Notes: generated by a model from the letters alone, not told the origin. Counted from the first letter of the stretch, positions 1 through 14,300 are shown. The stretch is 64,000 nt of DNA from Solanum dulcamara (GCF_947179165.1 NC_077245.1:38681286-38745285); one strand, 5' to 3'. Numbers and translations are program-made.

Positions 1-524
1 TAAGTAAACTTTAGTGGTGCAAGATTCGATGCTTCTCTTTTGCCATTGTGCCTTGCCTTGCTATCTCCGACACTAGTCTTGCTGTTTCCGTCCACCCAAA
101 ATTTTGCATGGGTGTCGATTAAAATCGTGACTTCAAAGTTTTGGTCTCCTACTTCTAGTTTAATCTTGTTTGGAAGGTTTGTTGCGGATTTTTTTTTTTT
201 TTGAAAAGGAAAAACATTTGCAGAACACTTACCATATCATTTTTGTTAGTTGTATTTATAGTGTTTAGTGCTAGCTCTCTTGTCATTCAAGACAAAACCA
301 TGGATGATGAATCGCACCTTAGTGGTTGCATTTAAGTGTTGTCAAAGCGTGGGAAGTGTCCAACTTGCAATGAACCTGAGTTCAATCTTAAGCACACCAC
401 AACAAACCTTTAAGGACGTTGTTTAGTTTTTCCTTAATTGTATTGTGCACTCTTTAATACCATTTTTTTGGTACACTTAAGTGTTCAATTACACTTTTGG
501 GATACAATAACATATTAGCGTGAT
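1..524. other. Intron sequence, nothing assigned
   Basis: Left part of the intron before exon A. It has no open frame of note. Reversed, it has a short pol-like reading (EVGDQNFEVTILIDT), too weak to call. Confidence 0.4.
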
Positions 525-1315
525 ACTGATCCCACACGTGGGATCTGGGGGAAAGGGAGTGTGGGATATACACAGACCTTACCCCCTACTTGGTGAGAGG
601 TAGAGAACCTGTTTCCGATGGACCCTTAGCTCAAGAATGACATTTTAAAAGTAGGTTTGACAAATACAAGAGCAAAAGTTACGGTGAAAATACTGCACAA
701 AAGGAAAGTACTGACAACAAAAATAGTAAAGATAATGCAAGGAAAAGAAACAACAATGATTCAATTGAAGAATAAGATAATAATAATAGTAATGCAAGTG
801 GAGTAGACAAGATGCACTAAGCTACAACCATGCTCTACCACACGAAAAAGAGAAACCACTAGACTACCTACTAACTCTCTACCTCAATGCTTTCCTATTT
901 ATGGTCATGTCCTCTGTGAGTTGAGGATGTGCCATGTCATATCTAAGCACCTCTCCACAATTCTTCCCCGATCTACCTCTACCACTCCTTATCACTGCCA
1001 ACCTCTCGCACTTCCTCACTAGGGCATCTATGTTTCTTCTTCTCCTCTTTACATACCTGAACCATCTCAACCTCGCTTCCCGCATTTATCTACCACCGAG
1101 GCAACTCTCACTTTGCCCAATATATCTTAATTTCTAATCTTATCTCTCATAATGTTCCCACACATTCATCTAAGCATCCTCATGTTCGCTACATTCATCT
1201 TATGCACATGTGAATTCTTGACTGACCAACACTGTGCCTCATAAAACATAGTTGGTATAACAACTACTCTATAAAACTTACCTTAAGCCTCGATGGCACC
1301 CATCTTTGGAAGGTA
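525..1315 (-). mobile_element. 5'-truncated RTE-type LINE, antisense, decayed
   Basis: On the minus strand the 3' tail signature (GTGGGATCTGG...ACAGACCTTACCCC) starts at about 527. From 879 to 1315 comes the end of the reverse-transcriptase protein: LRWFRYVKRRRRNIDALVRK, QLTEDMTINRK and, further upstream in decayed form, the part matching LKGKFYK...[10 protein letters not shown]. Several frameshifts. No clear TSD seen. Confidence 0.8.
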
Positions 1316-1974
1316 TCACTTAAATTTGAGTAAATAATTGCTTCCATAGCGTTAAGTTGTACTTGTAGAATATGTGCAACAAGAAATGCTTTGATTCTTG
1401 AGTATTGTCTTAAATTTTGGACGTTGAATTATGTAATATCCCCTTGTCCTTGTTAGAGGGACAGTATTTCGCTGTTGGGAAAAATGATTACTCAGCAACA
1501 TGGCAGCCCTATAAGAACACTTTAAGTACTTTTGCGTTGACATGGTTGACATCGATATTAGGCCTGATTTCAGTAGAGACTGGTGTTTTCTTGTCACCTT
1601 TTCCCTTAATTTTCAGTTGTAAGTTAAATTAGTGTAGAATGCACTTCATCAGCTTATTTTGGGATTTCTAGTGAAGTGTTCTTCAAAAGAAAAAAAACAG
1701 CTTTCTATGAGATTCCATTCAAGAATCAATTGTTGCTTCTATCTCATGAAATTGTTTTTTTTTTAAATTGGAGTACGCATGAACTGAAAATCTCTCTTCG
1801 AACTCACAATTAAATTAATCTTCATTTGAGACTGTTGTCGTAGTTTGATATCTTCAAAGTTTTAATGCCAACATAGAGCTGAAAGTCCTTATCTATGATC
1901 TGATTGATTGTTTCGTCAGTTTTGGTCTTTTTTCTAACTCTTTTAGATGCTCCTCTTAATTTCTGATGTACGTA

Positions 1975-2238
1975 TATAAATTTATTCGAAAATTGCATCT
2001 ATTCTCTTTTATTCCTTTTTGTTTCTATAACATGTCTTCACCATACTTGTTTATGCATATAAATTTATCTGAAAATTACATCTATTTTCTTTTGTTACTT
2101 TTTGTTTCTATAACATGTGTGTACAATACTTGTTCAACATACACATTTGTTTGAAAATTACATATATTTTCTTTTGTTACTTTTTGTTTCTATAGCATCT
2201 CTCCACCATACTTGTTTATGCATTATATAAATTCATGT
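1975..2238. repeat. Tandem repeat, about 3 units of about 83 bp, next to exon A
   Basis: Units begin near 1975, 2058 and 2143. Each reads roughly TATAAATTTAT-gAAAATTrCATCTATT, then a CTTTTGTTaCTTTTTGTTTC pyrimidine tract, then CACCATACTTGTTTATGCAT. The last partial unit ends about 30 bp before the exon A acceptor, so the repeat contributes to the sequence upstream of the branch point. Confidence 0.8.
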
Positions 2239-2268
2239 ATTACTTATTTTATTCGCCTCCTAATGCAG

Positions 2269-2399
2269 TATATATCGCGACAAGATCTCAAGATGCGTTT
2301 ATTGTAGATGAGGCACAGAAATTGATTTCTGATGGACTGGACAGGAAATTGTTTTCTGTCCTGCAGCAGAATCTACACTCCAACTTTCCTGAGAACATG
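2269..2399 (+). CDS. NUP188: NUP188 exon A (first in window)
   Basis: Acceptor CTAATGCAG at 2260-2268. The exon starts at the second base of a codon, so an upstream exon lies left of the window. It encodes (L)[16 protein letters not shown]... to ...SNFPENM and ends in phase 0 before GTAAAC. The Met at 2235 in the same frame is intron read-in. Confidence 0.88.
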
Positions 2400-5300
2400 G
2401 TAAACTATGTTTTTTGTATTCCGTGTTCGTGATTGAGGTTGTCTGACCTCAACTCAGTATGTGGTGATCAAAAGTGCTGGGCAAGTTTGTGCATGCATGG
2501 GCTTTAAGGGATTGGATAATTTGATAAGTCTCTGAAGTGGCTAATTTAAGAACTTAATACAACAGCAACAGCAACATACCCAGTGAAGTTCCACTAAGTG
2601 AGGTCTGAAGAGGGTAGAGTGTACACATGCCTTACCACTATCTCGTGGAGGTAGAGAGGTTGTTTCCATAAGACCCTTGACTCATTTAAGAACTTAATGA
2701 TAGATAGTTATGGATGTATGAGCCACTTAGAGTGGTTTCTTGGCCTTTCATCCACACTAAAAAAAGGAAACAGGAAAAAAGAGTGCGTTACCGGAGAGGA
2801 AGAAAAACGAGAGTGAAACTTCACCTTCGAAGGTGACTCTCTGCACAATCACCCAATTTTCATAATCCTTCTTTCTTCTAATAAGATAATAATTTATCGT
2901 GTATTAGAAAGGAATGCATTTTTACCTATCTCAGAGAAAAAGAAAAACGAAAGGCGTGCACTGTTGGATTAGGATGCATGAATATGAAGTAAAAAGAACT
3001 TATGAAGCAACGAGTAAAAGATGAGGATTGAAGAAACTTGGAAGCGAATGTGAGATCTGGATTTCTATGACTTTCTACTAAATAAAGTTGGAGATTATGA
3101 ACTTGTTGCTCCAAGAACATCAAGGGAAACATGCGAATGTTAATTTGTAAGCCATGTCAAAACATTTCTGTACTTGATCCCGCATAAGCTACTCTTCTTT
3201 CTTTAATTAGAAATTCTAATTTATTGGTTGCATTAGATAAATTTGTAGTTCTCTGTCTTATTACATGAATGACTGAATTAGCTTGGTAACAAGGTTTCAG
3301 CTTTTTAGCTAGATGCCATCATCGCCTAAATGCTGTATATCAGGGTTCTAGATCTTACTTTCTTCTTTGTTTTCATTTTTAGTGCACTCCGTTCTTGTTA
3401 ATCATTTCATAGATTTGAGTACCTACCTTCTAATGCAAATTAGGATGTTGACCTTTATACTTTGTGGGCTGAAGAAATAGTAACCGAAGACAATCTTGTA
3501 TTGGATGTTCTTTTCCTCATATTTTACGAGTTCTGTCCCTGCACGGGTGAACTGTGGAAAAACTTGTGCTCACTTTATGAGGTACTTCCTTGAAACATCA
3601 GTTGGAGTTATTATGTCTTAGACTTGCATATTTACTGATTCTAGGACAATCTATTTCAGGGATTCATTTCAAATTCTTATAATTTTGGGAAGTTGGCTGC
3701 ATCTGCTGAAGCGGTTTCCTCTATTTATCATGCCAAACTACAGCTGCTGCTTATCCTCATAGAAACTTTGGATTTGGAAAATCTTTTGCAGATGGTTCAT
3801 GATGAAACTCCGTTCAGGTTGTTATCATTAGCTCCATGCTTACTATTACTGTTGTACTTTTTTTTAATCAAGTAAAGAGTAAAATCATTAACAATGGGGA
3901 AAAACTCCAATATACACAAAGGGGTCGTTTGGTAATAGGTATTAGAGAAAATAATGCAGTATTAGTATTGGTATTACTAATCCCATGTTTGATACACCTT
4001 TTCAACCTATGTAAATATTAGTTATACACTTATTTGGTATTATTCTATGTATAGCTAATACGTAACAAACAAGGTATTAGCAATATCAAGTTTATTAATG
4101 CATGCATTAGCATAGTTAAATATACGTGTATGCAATGCATGTTATTTTTAATACACCAAACCAAACAGGAGAAGTTGATAAGAAATAATATCAGCATAAC
4201 TAATACCAACATAGCTAATCCCTACATTACTAATTCCAACATTACTAATACCTCCTATTCAACATTATTCTTATACATCCTACCAAACAACCCCAAATAG
4301 ATAACATGCAAACACACATAGTTCTCTACAAAAGATATCCATCCTTCTATACAAAGTGGGGCCTCATGTGTGTATCAAAGAATTTTAAAAGACAAAAACT
4401 ATCCTTCAAATGTACAAAATCAAGCTTGCTTCCTTCAACACTTGTCATACTTCTCTCTATATAATATACATACTGCCCACATTAATGCCAACAGAGCAAT
4501 ATTCTACGCCTTAGGTCTTCTCTTCCATCTTCCAAATGCTAAGCTGAATAGAGTGTCCTTCATCGTACCCGACATGGTCCAAAATAACCCAAACCATCTC
4601 AAAAGCTCCCAGCATACTCGTGATGTTATCTAGCAATACAGTAAAAGTCCACATCTTCTCTTATGTTTTTACACATGAAACACCAACTAACATAGGTGAT
4701 CCTCTCATTCCTCAAGTTTTCGGCAGTCAGAATAGCTTCTCTAGCTGCCAATCATAGGGCAAAAGACACCTTTCTTGGAATCCAAATTCCAAACTGATAA
4801 GTGTGGGAAGATTAATTCATCTTTAGTGAGCAACTTACCATGATAATACTTTACTATGATCAACCACCTTTCCTTAGCTCATCTCTAAGAATCTTGACTC
4901 TCTAAGGATAGGGTTTTGTTTGTAGAGTGTTTTAGGCAGCTTCTGAAATTTCTTGAACTTCTAATCCTAAAGATTCCTCCTAAATCGAGGATCCCAAATA
5001 ACATTCCCCACTTGTGTTCTTTGAAATTGTTGGATTGTCATCTCCTTTTGGCATAATTATCCTCTAAAGATGTTTGTATTAGTAATCTCAAAATGTTAGT
5101 TTCAATTTTTTTAAAGTACGCTCTGAATGTTATCCCCACACCACGGGTACTTCCAATAATTAAGCCTACTTCTTTCCCATGTCTTGAAAGTTATATTACC
5201 ACTAAGATACTCTCACCGCTGCATAATGTTTCTTCAAAGACCACACAAAAGGAATACTAATGTTTCTAGTTTTCCACCCTCTTCCAATATTTTGTATTAT

Positions 5301-8300
5301 TTTGCTATTACATGTGAAACATAAAACGCTTCTCATTGTCTTGAGTAACAATGTACCAGAGGTGCTCAAGATATATGATTTTTGGATTATGTGGAGTATG
5401 GTACATAATCATCCCTCTCTTAAAACTAAGGTAAGTGAATTATTTGTAATTAAACATACAATATTATAAAGTATCCTATAGAATATTTTCTATGATTTTT
5501 ATTATTCAAGTATAGTGAATCCAGGTGTGTATGAATCTAGACACATATTCACTTGATATTCTAACATCTCCCTTCAAACTCAACATGGATAAACCAACTT
5601 ATTTGCTTATTTTAAAAAAGGAGAAGTTGGTGCTGAAACATAACTGGAATAGTGCACAACCCCCAAAAAGAAAAGTGGTGTTGAAATTCTTTCTTCCAGA
5701 AAGTCGTTGGTAACTACACAATGAAAAAGTGCTTCTAGCACTTCATACAGAGAAAAATCTATTTTCAATCATCGAAAAAATATAGTGTTGCAAATCTTCA
5801 AAACATTATCAGTGTAACATGAATTTGCAGAACAATGACAATAAATTCAAAGTTTGGAGAAGGGAGTTGATCATGTAAAATTAGCTGCCCTGTTATCATT
5901 GGTTGCTAGAGCGATGAATGGTAGTTGAATGATCTTAGATAGAAGATTAGATAGAAGAGCATGCTTGAACAGTCTTACGGAGACAAGGGCTCTTGTTGCA
6001 CGAGACAGGAGCATTGTCGGGCACCGAAGAAAAGAACAAAAGAAGAAATCATTTGTCTTGTTAGCTGCACACATTGGGCGCCCTTGCTAGCAGAAGCTAT
6101 TTGAGTTTCTACCAAGATTGTAGAGACTCTAATACCACATGAAGAAATGAACTTGTCCTTGACTTGATTAACAATATACAAGAGGTGCTAATTATGTAGG
6201 AGTTTTAAGCCATATATAATATTGTAGATAATCAATCCCTATGCCAAATAAGTCAAGTAAATATTCTACAAATAAATACTCCCTCCGTTCACTTTTACTT
6301 GTCCACTATTCCAAAAATAGATTTTCACTTTTACTTTTCATTTTTAACAGATTAAAAAAAGACAATTTTTTTCCTACTTTACCCTTAACAGTAATTACTT
6401 ATTGCCCAAATCATTTTCCAAGATCTAAGATTATACATCAATTAATATGGACATTGTGGTGAAATACTCATAATAACCATTGTTTCTTAAGGGGTGTGCA
6501 AAGTCCAAAGTCGACAAGGAAAAGTGAACGGAAGAGTACATAATATCATAAGGTATCATATATAATATTCTCTATGATGTTCCTTATTCAAGCATAGTGA
6601 ATCTAAATCTAATCACATATTCACTTGATATCCTAAATCTCTGGTGTCATTTTCTTTCCAATGATTTATTTAAACGTAGATCTTTTAACCCAAGGGCTCT
6701 TAACTTCTCTGGAGTCAAGTGAAGTTTCCTTGCTCCATCGACCAAATCCCACAAGAAACTTTCTGTAGTCTTTCTATCTTGGCTATACTGCTAGCAACAA
6801 CAACATAACCTAGTGCAATCCCCCAAGTGGGGTTTGGGAAGGGTGGGGTGTACACAGACCTGCCCCTGCCTTGTGAGATAGAGAGACTGTTTTTGATAGA
6901 CCCCTCTGCTCAAGAAAAGAATTTTCAGAATTAGATTTGACAAGTACACGAGTAAAACCTATGGTGAAGAAAAACAAAGTAGAAAAGAGAAGTTCCGCCA
7001 ACAAAAATAGTAAAGATAACTTTGGCTATAACGCTAGCCAACATTTGAAATGATGATATGAAGTAAAGTCAGTATACTCGACAGAATACTCTAATCAGTG
7101 CTTTCTTTCTCTCTTTGGACAAGTACCTTTTATGCCAATCTACTTGCTTTTCTCGACCCTTTCAACCATCGGCTTCCATGATACACTGTCTTTGTTGGAA
7201 GCACTCAAAGGCAAACCAAGATAATAGGTATGGAGAACTTCAAGTTTGCAATTAAGCACCTTGCCAATGTTTTAGTGTTTTCCAATCGATCTACTGGGCG
7301 ATCTCGCACTTCCATAGGTTAATCTTGAGGCCGAATACAACTTGACACTAAATCAACACCTGACTTGGTGATTCTAATTGGTTCCTATCAGGCATCAACA
7401 TTACAAAATATGTAGATGTCACCGAATAAGAGTTGTATAGCTCTAATATTGGCGTAACTATATAAAGTAATTGAGAAGCCTTTGAAGTAACTGTTTCACT
7501 GCTCTATCCATCATTCTGCATAATGTTTCTTCCGTTACCAATGTGAGCAACATCGGCGATGAAGGATTGCCGTCTCAAACCCCATGAACTACCAAAAAAC
7601 CCACAAGGTCCATAAGGGCTACCTACCATTCATTCACAAGAACAATTATCTAATTGTAGATATGCAATATCTTATCTGATTTCTCCACCTGACTCCAAAG
7701 TTCATGCTCTCATAATGATGTTTCGTAAGTTGCAGTTGACCTGATCATATGCCTTTCCAAGGTTCAGCATACACAAAATATGCCAGGTTTTTTATCATCC
7801 ATGTAGAGTTTCAACCCTTCCAACACTTTAGTTTGATCAAAGTCCCTTTGCAACCTCTCTTTCTCCTCTGTGATGGAGGACCTTGCTGTCGTGTTGAATT
7901 CAGGCCTCCAGGTTTTGGTTTTAGCATAAAGATCCTGATAGTAGCCTACTATTTCCGTTTTTATATCTCCAGGATCAGTAATAACTTCCCTTGCACTTCC
8001 TTGTTATCAATATGGTTAAATCTTCTGTGAGAGTTGGCCATTTTCTTGAAAAACATGGTGTTTTTGTCTCCTTCCTTCAACCATAAAGTTCTAGACATTT
8101 GCCTCCATGAAATCTCTTCATATTTAGCTACCTCTTAGAATTCCATAAAAAGACTAGGTTTTTGTAACATTTCATCCTCAATAATTGCTCTCAATTCGTG
8201 CAAGTTATCCAGTATTAAAATCTGGTTCATTAGCTCTATCTTCTTTGAAGGGGAGCACCTCGTCAGGTCAGTATGTCTTCCACTAATTGGTCTTGACCGC

Positions 8301-11300
8301 ATCTTCCCCTTGGAGTAACTGGTAAAGTTGCTGTCATGTGACTGGGAGGTCTCGGGTTCAAGCCTTGGAAACTGCTTCTGGCAGAAATGGAAGGTGAGAC
8401 TGCGTACAATAGACCCTTGTGGTCGGGCCTTCCCCGGACCCTGCATATAGCGGGAGCTTTAGTGCACTGGGCTCCCCTAGCTCTATCTTCTTTATTTTCA
8501 AATTCCCGTAGTTGTTTGCATTCCATTCGTTCAGCTTAGCTTTCATACTTTAAAGAAAATTTGTGCATTCTTAACATCAGTTACGTTTACAGACTTTGTT
8601 TCTGGGTTATGTGCTGAAGGATTTTGAGTAATGTCTTTATATGTTTCTTTTGGAGAAATATTTGGTCTTTCTATGTTAATAAACAACATATGAATCACTT
8701 ATAAACATACTAAGAGCCCGTTTGGATGCACTTAAAAAGTAACTTTTATGTATGAAGTGCTTTTAGAACTTTAAGTGCTGAAAGTTATTTTTATAAATAA
8801 GCAGTTGAGTGTTTGGATAAAAGTGCTTAAATGAGGAAAATGATGTGAATTTTAGGATTAAAAGAATAAAAGAGTAGTTTGGGAATTTAGTTAAAATATA
8901 AGGGATATAAAAGTAATTTTCATGGTCAAAGAAAATGACTTTAAGCACTTAGAAAAAAAAAAGTTAGGAATCCTAACTTTTTATTTTTGATTGACTTTAA
9001 GAACTTTATGACTTAAAGTTAGCATTAGGCAAACACGTCCAAAAGCTAAAAACTTAAAGCCCATCCAAACGGGCTCTAAATGTGGTGAACTGTTGTGGAG
9101 CAGTGGAGGTACACAACATGTAATGAAATTCTTTTGCCAAGATTAGATTAGCCAAGTCAATTATGTAATCTCATTGCTTCGGTGAGAGCACTAAATACTA
9201 CTGCCAAGAGTTGATTAGCCAAGTCAATTAGGATCATTGCTTCATGTCAGGAGTTGCCTCAACTTTGGTGCTATGTCTGTGGAGCAGTTAAAGATTATTA
9301 TATTTTTTGTTTATGCCAGTCGTTATGTTCAAGATATTCTTTTTATATTTGTTGAGCATAAACTATATTTAATGTCACTAGCTACTCACCAAAATTAGAT
9401 TATCATTATTGGCACTTCTGCGAATAAGTAAAACAACTTTTCATAGTGGAAATCAATTAAACCACAAATTCTTTTACACATCGTATGCGCTGATGTATCA
9501 CCATCACAATTATGGTCTCGAATGAACTGCATTCTAGTGCAACACCTTTAGAGTATAAATAGCTTTTTCTCCAAGTCATGTTGCAAATTGTGTGATATCT
9601 AATATTAATTATGGAGGGCAATTGCATGGCTTATTCTGTTGGATGATTGACCCCATTGGAGGGAAGATCAAATACGAATTAGCTATAAACCTCCTGTCTC
9701 GTTTTCTCATGTTCTTATGGGTTCTTCAACTTTTCTCAAGATTCCTTTTGAGAATGACAACTTCTCGCAAGATTTTCTGTTCACAGTTTAACATCGTTGC
9801 TTAGGTATGTTTGTCCTATTTCCTTATTGACTTAATGGCTACCTTTTTTCAAAATCAGGCAGGGTCATGTTACCTTTTCGTTGTCGGAGGTGGAAGAAAT
9901 TGATGCTATGGTGTCCACTTTTGATGTTTTCGAAAATAAAGAATCAGGACCATTGGTTTTGGCATGGGCAGTGTTTCTCTGTCTAATTTCATCTCTTCCA
10001 GGAAAAGAAGAAAACAATAAACTGATGGTCTGTTGTGCTTCATATTGCGTAATTGACTTGCTTGTGCTTTCTCAGAAAGTAATAAAGTTTTGACATTGTT
10101 TTGCATGTCTTGATGCTGTTTCAGGAGATTGATCATATTGGTTATGTTCACCAAGCTTTTGAAGCTGGATCTTTGAGTTCTTTTCTTGATATTATTGAAA
10201 ATGATATACTGAGGGATTTTGATGTGAGCAAATTTCTTGTTTATTCATTATATGAAAATTATCTTTTACCCATCTTACCTTTCGTATTCAGGTGGTGCAT
10301 TATATCATTTCATCTTTGCTTTGATATGTAATAGTATTTTCAGGGTCCTATTACTGGTTTTAGAAGTGTTTTGCGGACATTTTTATCAGCATTTATTGCA
10401 TCTTATGAGATCAATCTCCAGGTTATTTAATTTTAAAGAATTCATTGCTTTTTGAAGGAAAACACATATCTTAATTATCGTGCCTTTCCTCTTTCGCAGT
10501 TGGAGGATGGTAACCTGAAATTGATATTGGATATTCTCTGCAAAATTTATCAAGGAGAGGTTTGGATGATTGTGGTGTTTTGAGCCTTCAAATTCATATG
10601 TTCTCCCATTAATTCATGGTTACTATTGCCGTATTTGGTGCAGGAGTCCCTCTGTACTCAGTTTTGGGATAGGGAAAGTTTTGTTGATGGTCCTATCAGG
10701 TGCCTTCTTTGCAGCTTGGAGGGTGAATTTCCATTTAGAACTGCTGAACTTTTACAGTTGTTATCCGCACTTTGTGAAGGAGCGTGGCCTGCGGAATGTG
10801 TGTAAGTAACTTTTTCTTTCTGAGGAATCATAAAGGATCCTTTCATTTATGTTGCTTGTAGAATGTGGTATGAGAAATTATGTATGCGTCTTGAACAGAT
10901 TTAACTTTCTCGACAAGTCCACTGGATTGTCATCTCCTGTTGACATCAGTAGCTGTTCGATAGTGAATGATGCTTCTCAGACTGTTATGGTGGTCCAACC
11001 GTTACATCTTCCCGGTATTGAGGGTCTGGTCATTCCTAGTGGAACCCGTGGTCATCTGTTAAAGATGATTGATAGGGATTTTGCTCTAGTCCGATGGGAG
11101 GTAACTATAGATACTGTTTCATTCATTTCACTATTATGATTCTTTCACTGTTCAATTCTTTCTACCACTAGCTATGGGAGCAAGTTTACCCTGAAGTTTC
11201 GAAAGTTGTACTTTGCAGGAGCTAATATTGCTGCATTCATCTTCATTTTCATGTGTATCTTGGTATTAGTTTCTTATTAATGCCCGTCTTTGATAAAATT

Positions 11301-14300
11301 CATTTTGTGACTTTGGTTTTGCAAAATTCTATTGCTGACATAGCCAAATTTCAACGCGTAGAGCATTCTTAGATATTTATATCAGACTGCTGTATTTCCT
11401 TCTATATGACTTTGTATGCAAATTCCATAATGAATATAATATGAAGTGTGAATTCTTTTTTGTTTCCAAACTGGTAAAGTAGTAATTATATTAACGGAAA
11501 AGGGTAAAAATGCCTTTAAACTCTGTGAAATGAATAAAAATGGCCTTAGTTAATAGTTTGGTCCAAAAATGCCCCTATTGTTAATAGTTTGGTCGAAAAA
11601 TGCCCTTATTGTTACTTAATGGGCCAAAAATGCCCTTTTCCTAATATTAATATTAGTATATTTTTCTTTTTAACATATTCTATTCCTAATAAAATATTAC
11701 CATTAGAAAATTCAATTCTTGTTTCTTTTCTTTTAAAATCACTTTAAGTAGGAAATTTTTTCTTCTTATTAATCTCATTTTAACAATTAAAATAGAATAA
11801 CTCCATTTACCTTTTCAACTGATAATATAGATCATATATATAAGATCATAGTAACCTCGTCATTAATTTTCATTTAGATAACGAAATTTTTTTTCTAATA
11901 AAACAGAAAATATTTTTATTTCTTAATCTTTTTTGAATTGAAGTAGGATAAGCATTTGCTAATTAAAAAAAATCATCATTAGGAAAATAATATGTTTAAA
12001 AGGAAAAAAAATAGTAATATATTTATTTGGAAAAAGGGCATTTTGACCCATTAAGTAACAATAAAGACATTTTTGCCTTTTAGGACTAAACTATTGTCTG
12101 CAAGGGCATTTTTAGGACAAACTATTAACTGAGGGCATTTTTGTTCAATTTCGCATAGTTTAAGATCATTCTTGACCCTTTTCCATTGTATTAAATTAAT
12201 GCCAGGGAAATACAAATTTGGAACCATTCTGTACAAAGAAAAAGAGAGAAGATTTCAACCTATACAAAATCCTACTCATGTAGTGAGGCTGTAAAGTCGA
12301 GCACACTATTATCATTGTTAACATCCTGTAGGTTACACCAAAAAGCCAAAAACCATAAGCAAGTTTGCTTAATCTTCTGTATAGCCATTATTTTTCTTTC
12401 AAAGCATCTTGCACTCCTTTCCTTCCATATTATCCAACAAACACATGCTAGCACAGTATTCCAAATTTTCCTCACTGATTTACGCATTCCCCTAACACCC
12501 CTGCTGGCCAGATGATCCTTTACTGAACAGGGCCCTGACAAATGAGACCCTGAAAAGTTGAAAAAACAGCAAACATCAACCAGATTTGTTTTGGTGCTGT
12601 ATATTGTGAAAAAAAGATGGCTGCCACTTTCCTCCTCACTGTTGCACATGAAGCATCTGCTACAAATTGACACCCTTCTCTATAGGTTGCCTTGGGTGAG
12701 GCAGGCATTCTGTGAGGCTATCCACATAAAACATGTGACTTCATAGGGAGCTTTCGACTTCCAAAGAGAACTCTTTTAGAGCCTGGTACCAGCCAAGCAC
12801 CCCTGATTCAGTAACAAAAATCGGTTATGGAATAGCCTTTTAGTCGGCTTCTCATTCCTAAGGACTTCCTGAAATAGATTAATGGTAGAGCATAGTCTTG
12901 CCAAGGCTGAGGGTTCCAGTCCCTCCTTCCACTCCTGGCTTCATCGTCTAGTGGTAACTACTGGAGTGCATAAGCCACTTTAGAGATGGGGGCGAGCAGC
13001 TAGCAGTCCCTTGTACAAGGTTCTAAGCCTATTTGACTAATAAGAAGAAAGGTGCAAGCCTAAACTGACTCCTGACAAGTTGCGCTCATTTGTATGATAT
13101 CAACTCACACACAAGCAATAACTTGACTATTTGTAAAATGAAACCATATCCAGTCTCTCAATGGGGCCTGAAAGGAACTTCTGGCACAACTCATGCCTTT
13201 CTGTTTTTATGGTTTGAAATTCTTTCTTTATTTTCATGCCTTTCTGTTTTTATGGTCTGAAATTCTTTCTTTATTTTCATAAAATTGTTCCCTGAACTTT
13301 TTATGAATATGAGCTAATTAAAACACTATTAAGTTGAGAGTAGGATTGTAGAACATAGGGTCGCTTATAGGAAAGTCCATAGAGCTAGTGAAGAGTTTTA
13401 AGAGGAGAAAGATTAATATAGCCTGTGTTCAGGAGACTAGATGGGTAGGTTCAAAAACTCGGGATGTGGACGGATTTAAATTATGGTACTCAGGAGGCTC
13501 AAGGGATAGGAATGGAGTAGGTATTCTAGTCGACGCGAACCTTAGGGAGTGTGTGGTAGAGGTAAAGAGGATCAGTGATAGGATGATGTTTCTTAAGCTA
13601 GTTATAAGCAGACTTTTTGTGAACATTGTTAGTGCATATGCACCCCATGTGGGTCTGGATGAAGAAGTCAAAATGCTCTTTTGGGAGGATTTGGATGAAG
13701 TAGTGAGAGGTATACTTAGTACTGAAAAGATTTTCATTGGTGGAGATTTCAATGGTCATATCGGTACAACTTCTAATGGTTTTGATGATGTCCATGGAGG
13801 CTTTGGTTTTGGGGAAAAGAATGGCGGCGGGGTTTCTCTCTTGGAGTTTGCCAAAGCCTTTGAGTTGGCTATTGCTAATTCTTGTTTTTCAAAGAGGGAC
13901 AATCAATTGGTCACCTTTAGTAGCATGGTAGCTAGGACTCAGGTTGACTACTTACTCCTCCAGAAGGGTGATAGAGGCCTTTATAAGGATTGCAAGGTTA
14001 TTCTGAGTGAAAATATTACTATCCAACATAAGCTTTTAGTGATGGACTTGGAGATTAAGAGGGATAGGAGAAAGAAGACCCTTTATGATCGATCGATGAT
14101 TAGATGGGGAGGCCTAACTCCCGCCTTTTCTCGGGAGATGGGGGAGAAGTTGAATTGTTTAGGGGCTTGGAGTAGTAGCGGGGATGTGAATAACATGTGG
14201 GACATGACAGTTGGTTGCATTAGAAAAGAAGCTGTCGAGGTTCTTGGGGTATCGAGAGGAATCTTTGGTGGTCGTCAAGGAGACTTGGTGGTGGAATGGA

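Larger units (their letters stand above)
4330..8560 (-). mobile_element. L1-type LINE relic, antisense, interrupted three times
   Basis: Read in reverse, the parts come in L1 order. 8540-8010 is the linker ([20 protein letters not shown] ... [20 protein letters not shown]). 7800-7150 is reverse transcriptase ([34 protein letters not shown]). 5250-4330 is the C-terminal zinc-knuckle/RNase-H-like part (AAREAIL...VSWCFMCK). Many stops and frameshifts. The insertions at 5304-6640, 6796-7021 and 8247-8477 are listed separately; that all pieces are one copy is an inference from order and strand. Confidence 0.7.

Noticed and set aside
2235..2268. Upstream in-frame ATG before exon A
   Set aside because: It lies in the intron, directly before a good acceptor (CTAATGCAG). 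The reading MYYLFYSPPNA has no family support.
8135..8546. Three overlapping reverse ORFs of 62-103 codons
   Set aside because: They run through the Au SINE and decayed L1; not genes.
12950..13020. tRNA-Glu-like start (TTCATCGTCTAGTGGTAACT)
   Set aside because: No T-loop or acceptor partner at the right distance; at most a decayed tRNA-derived fragment.
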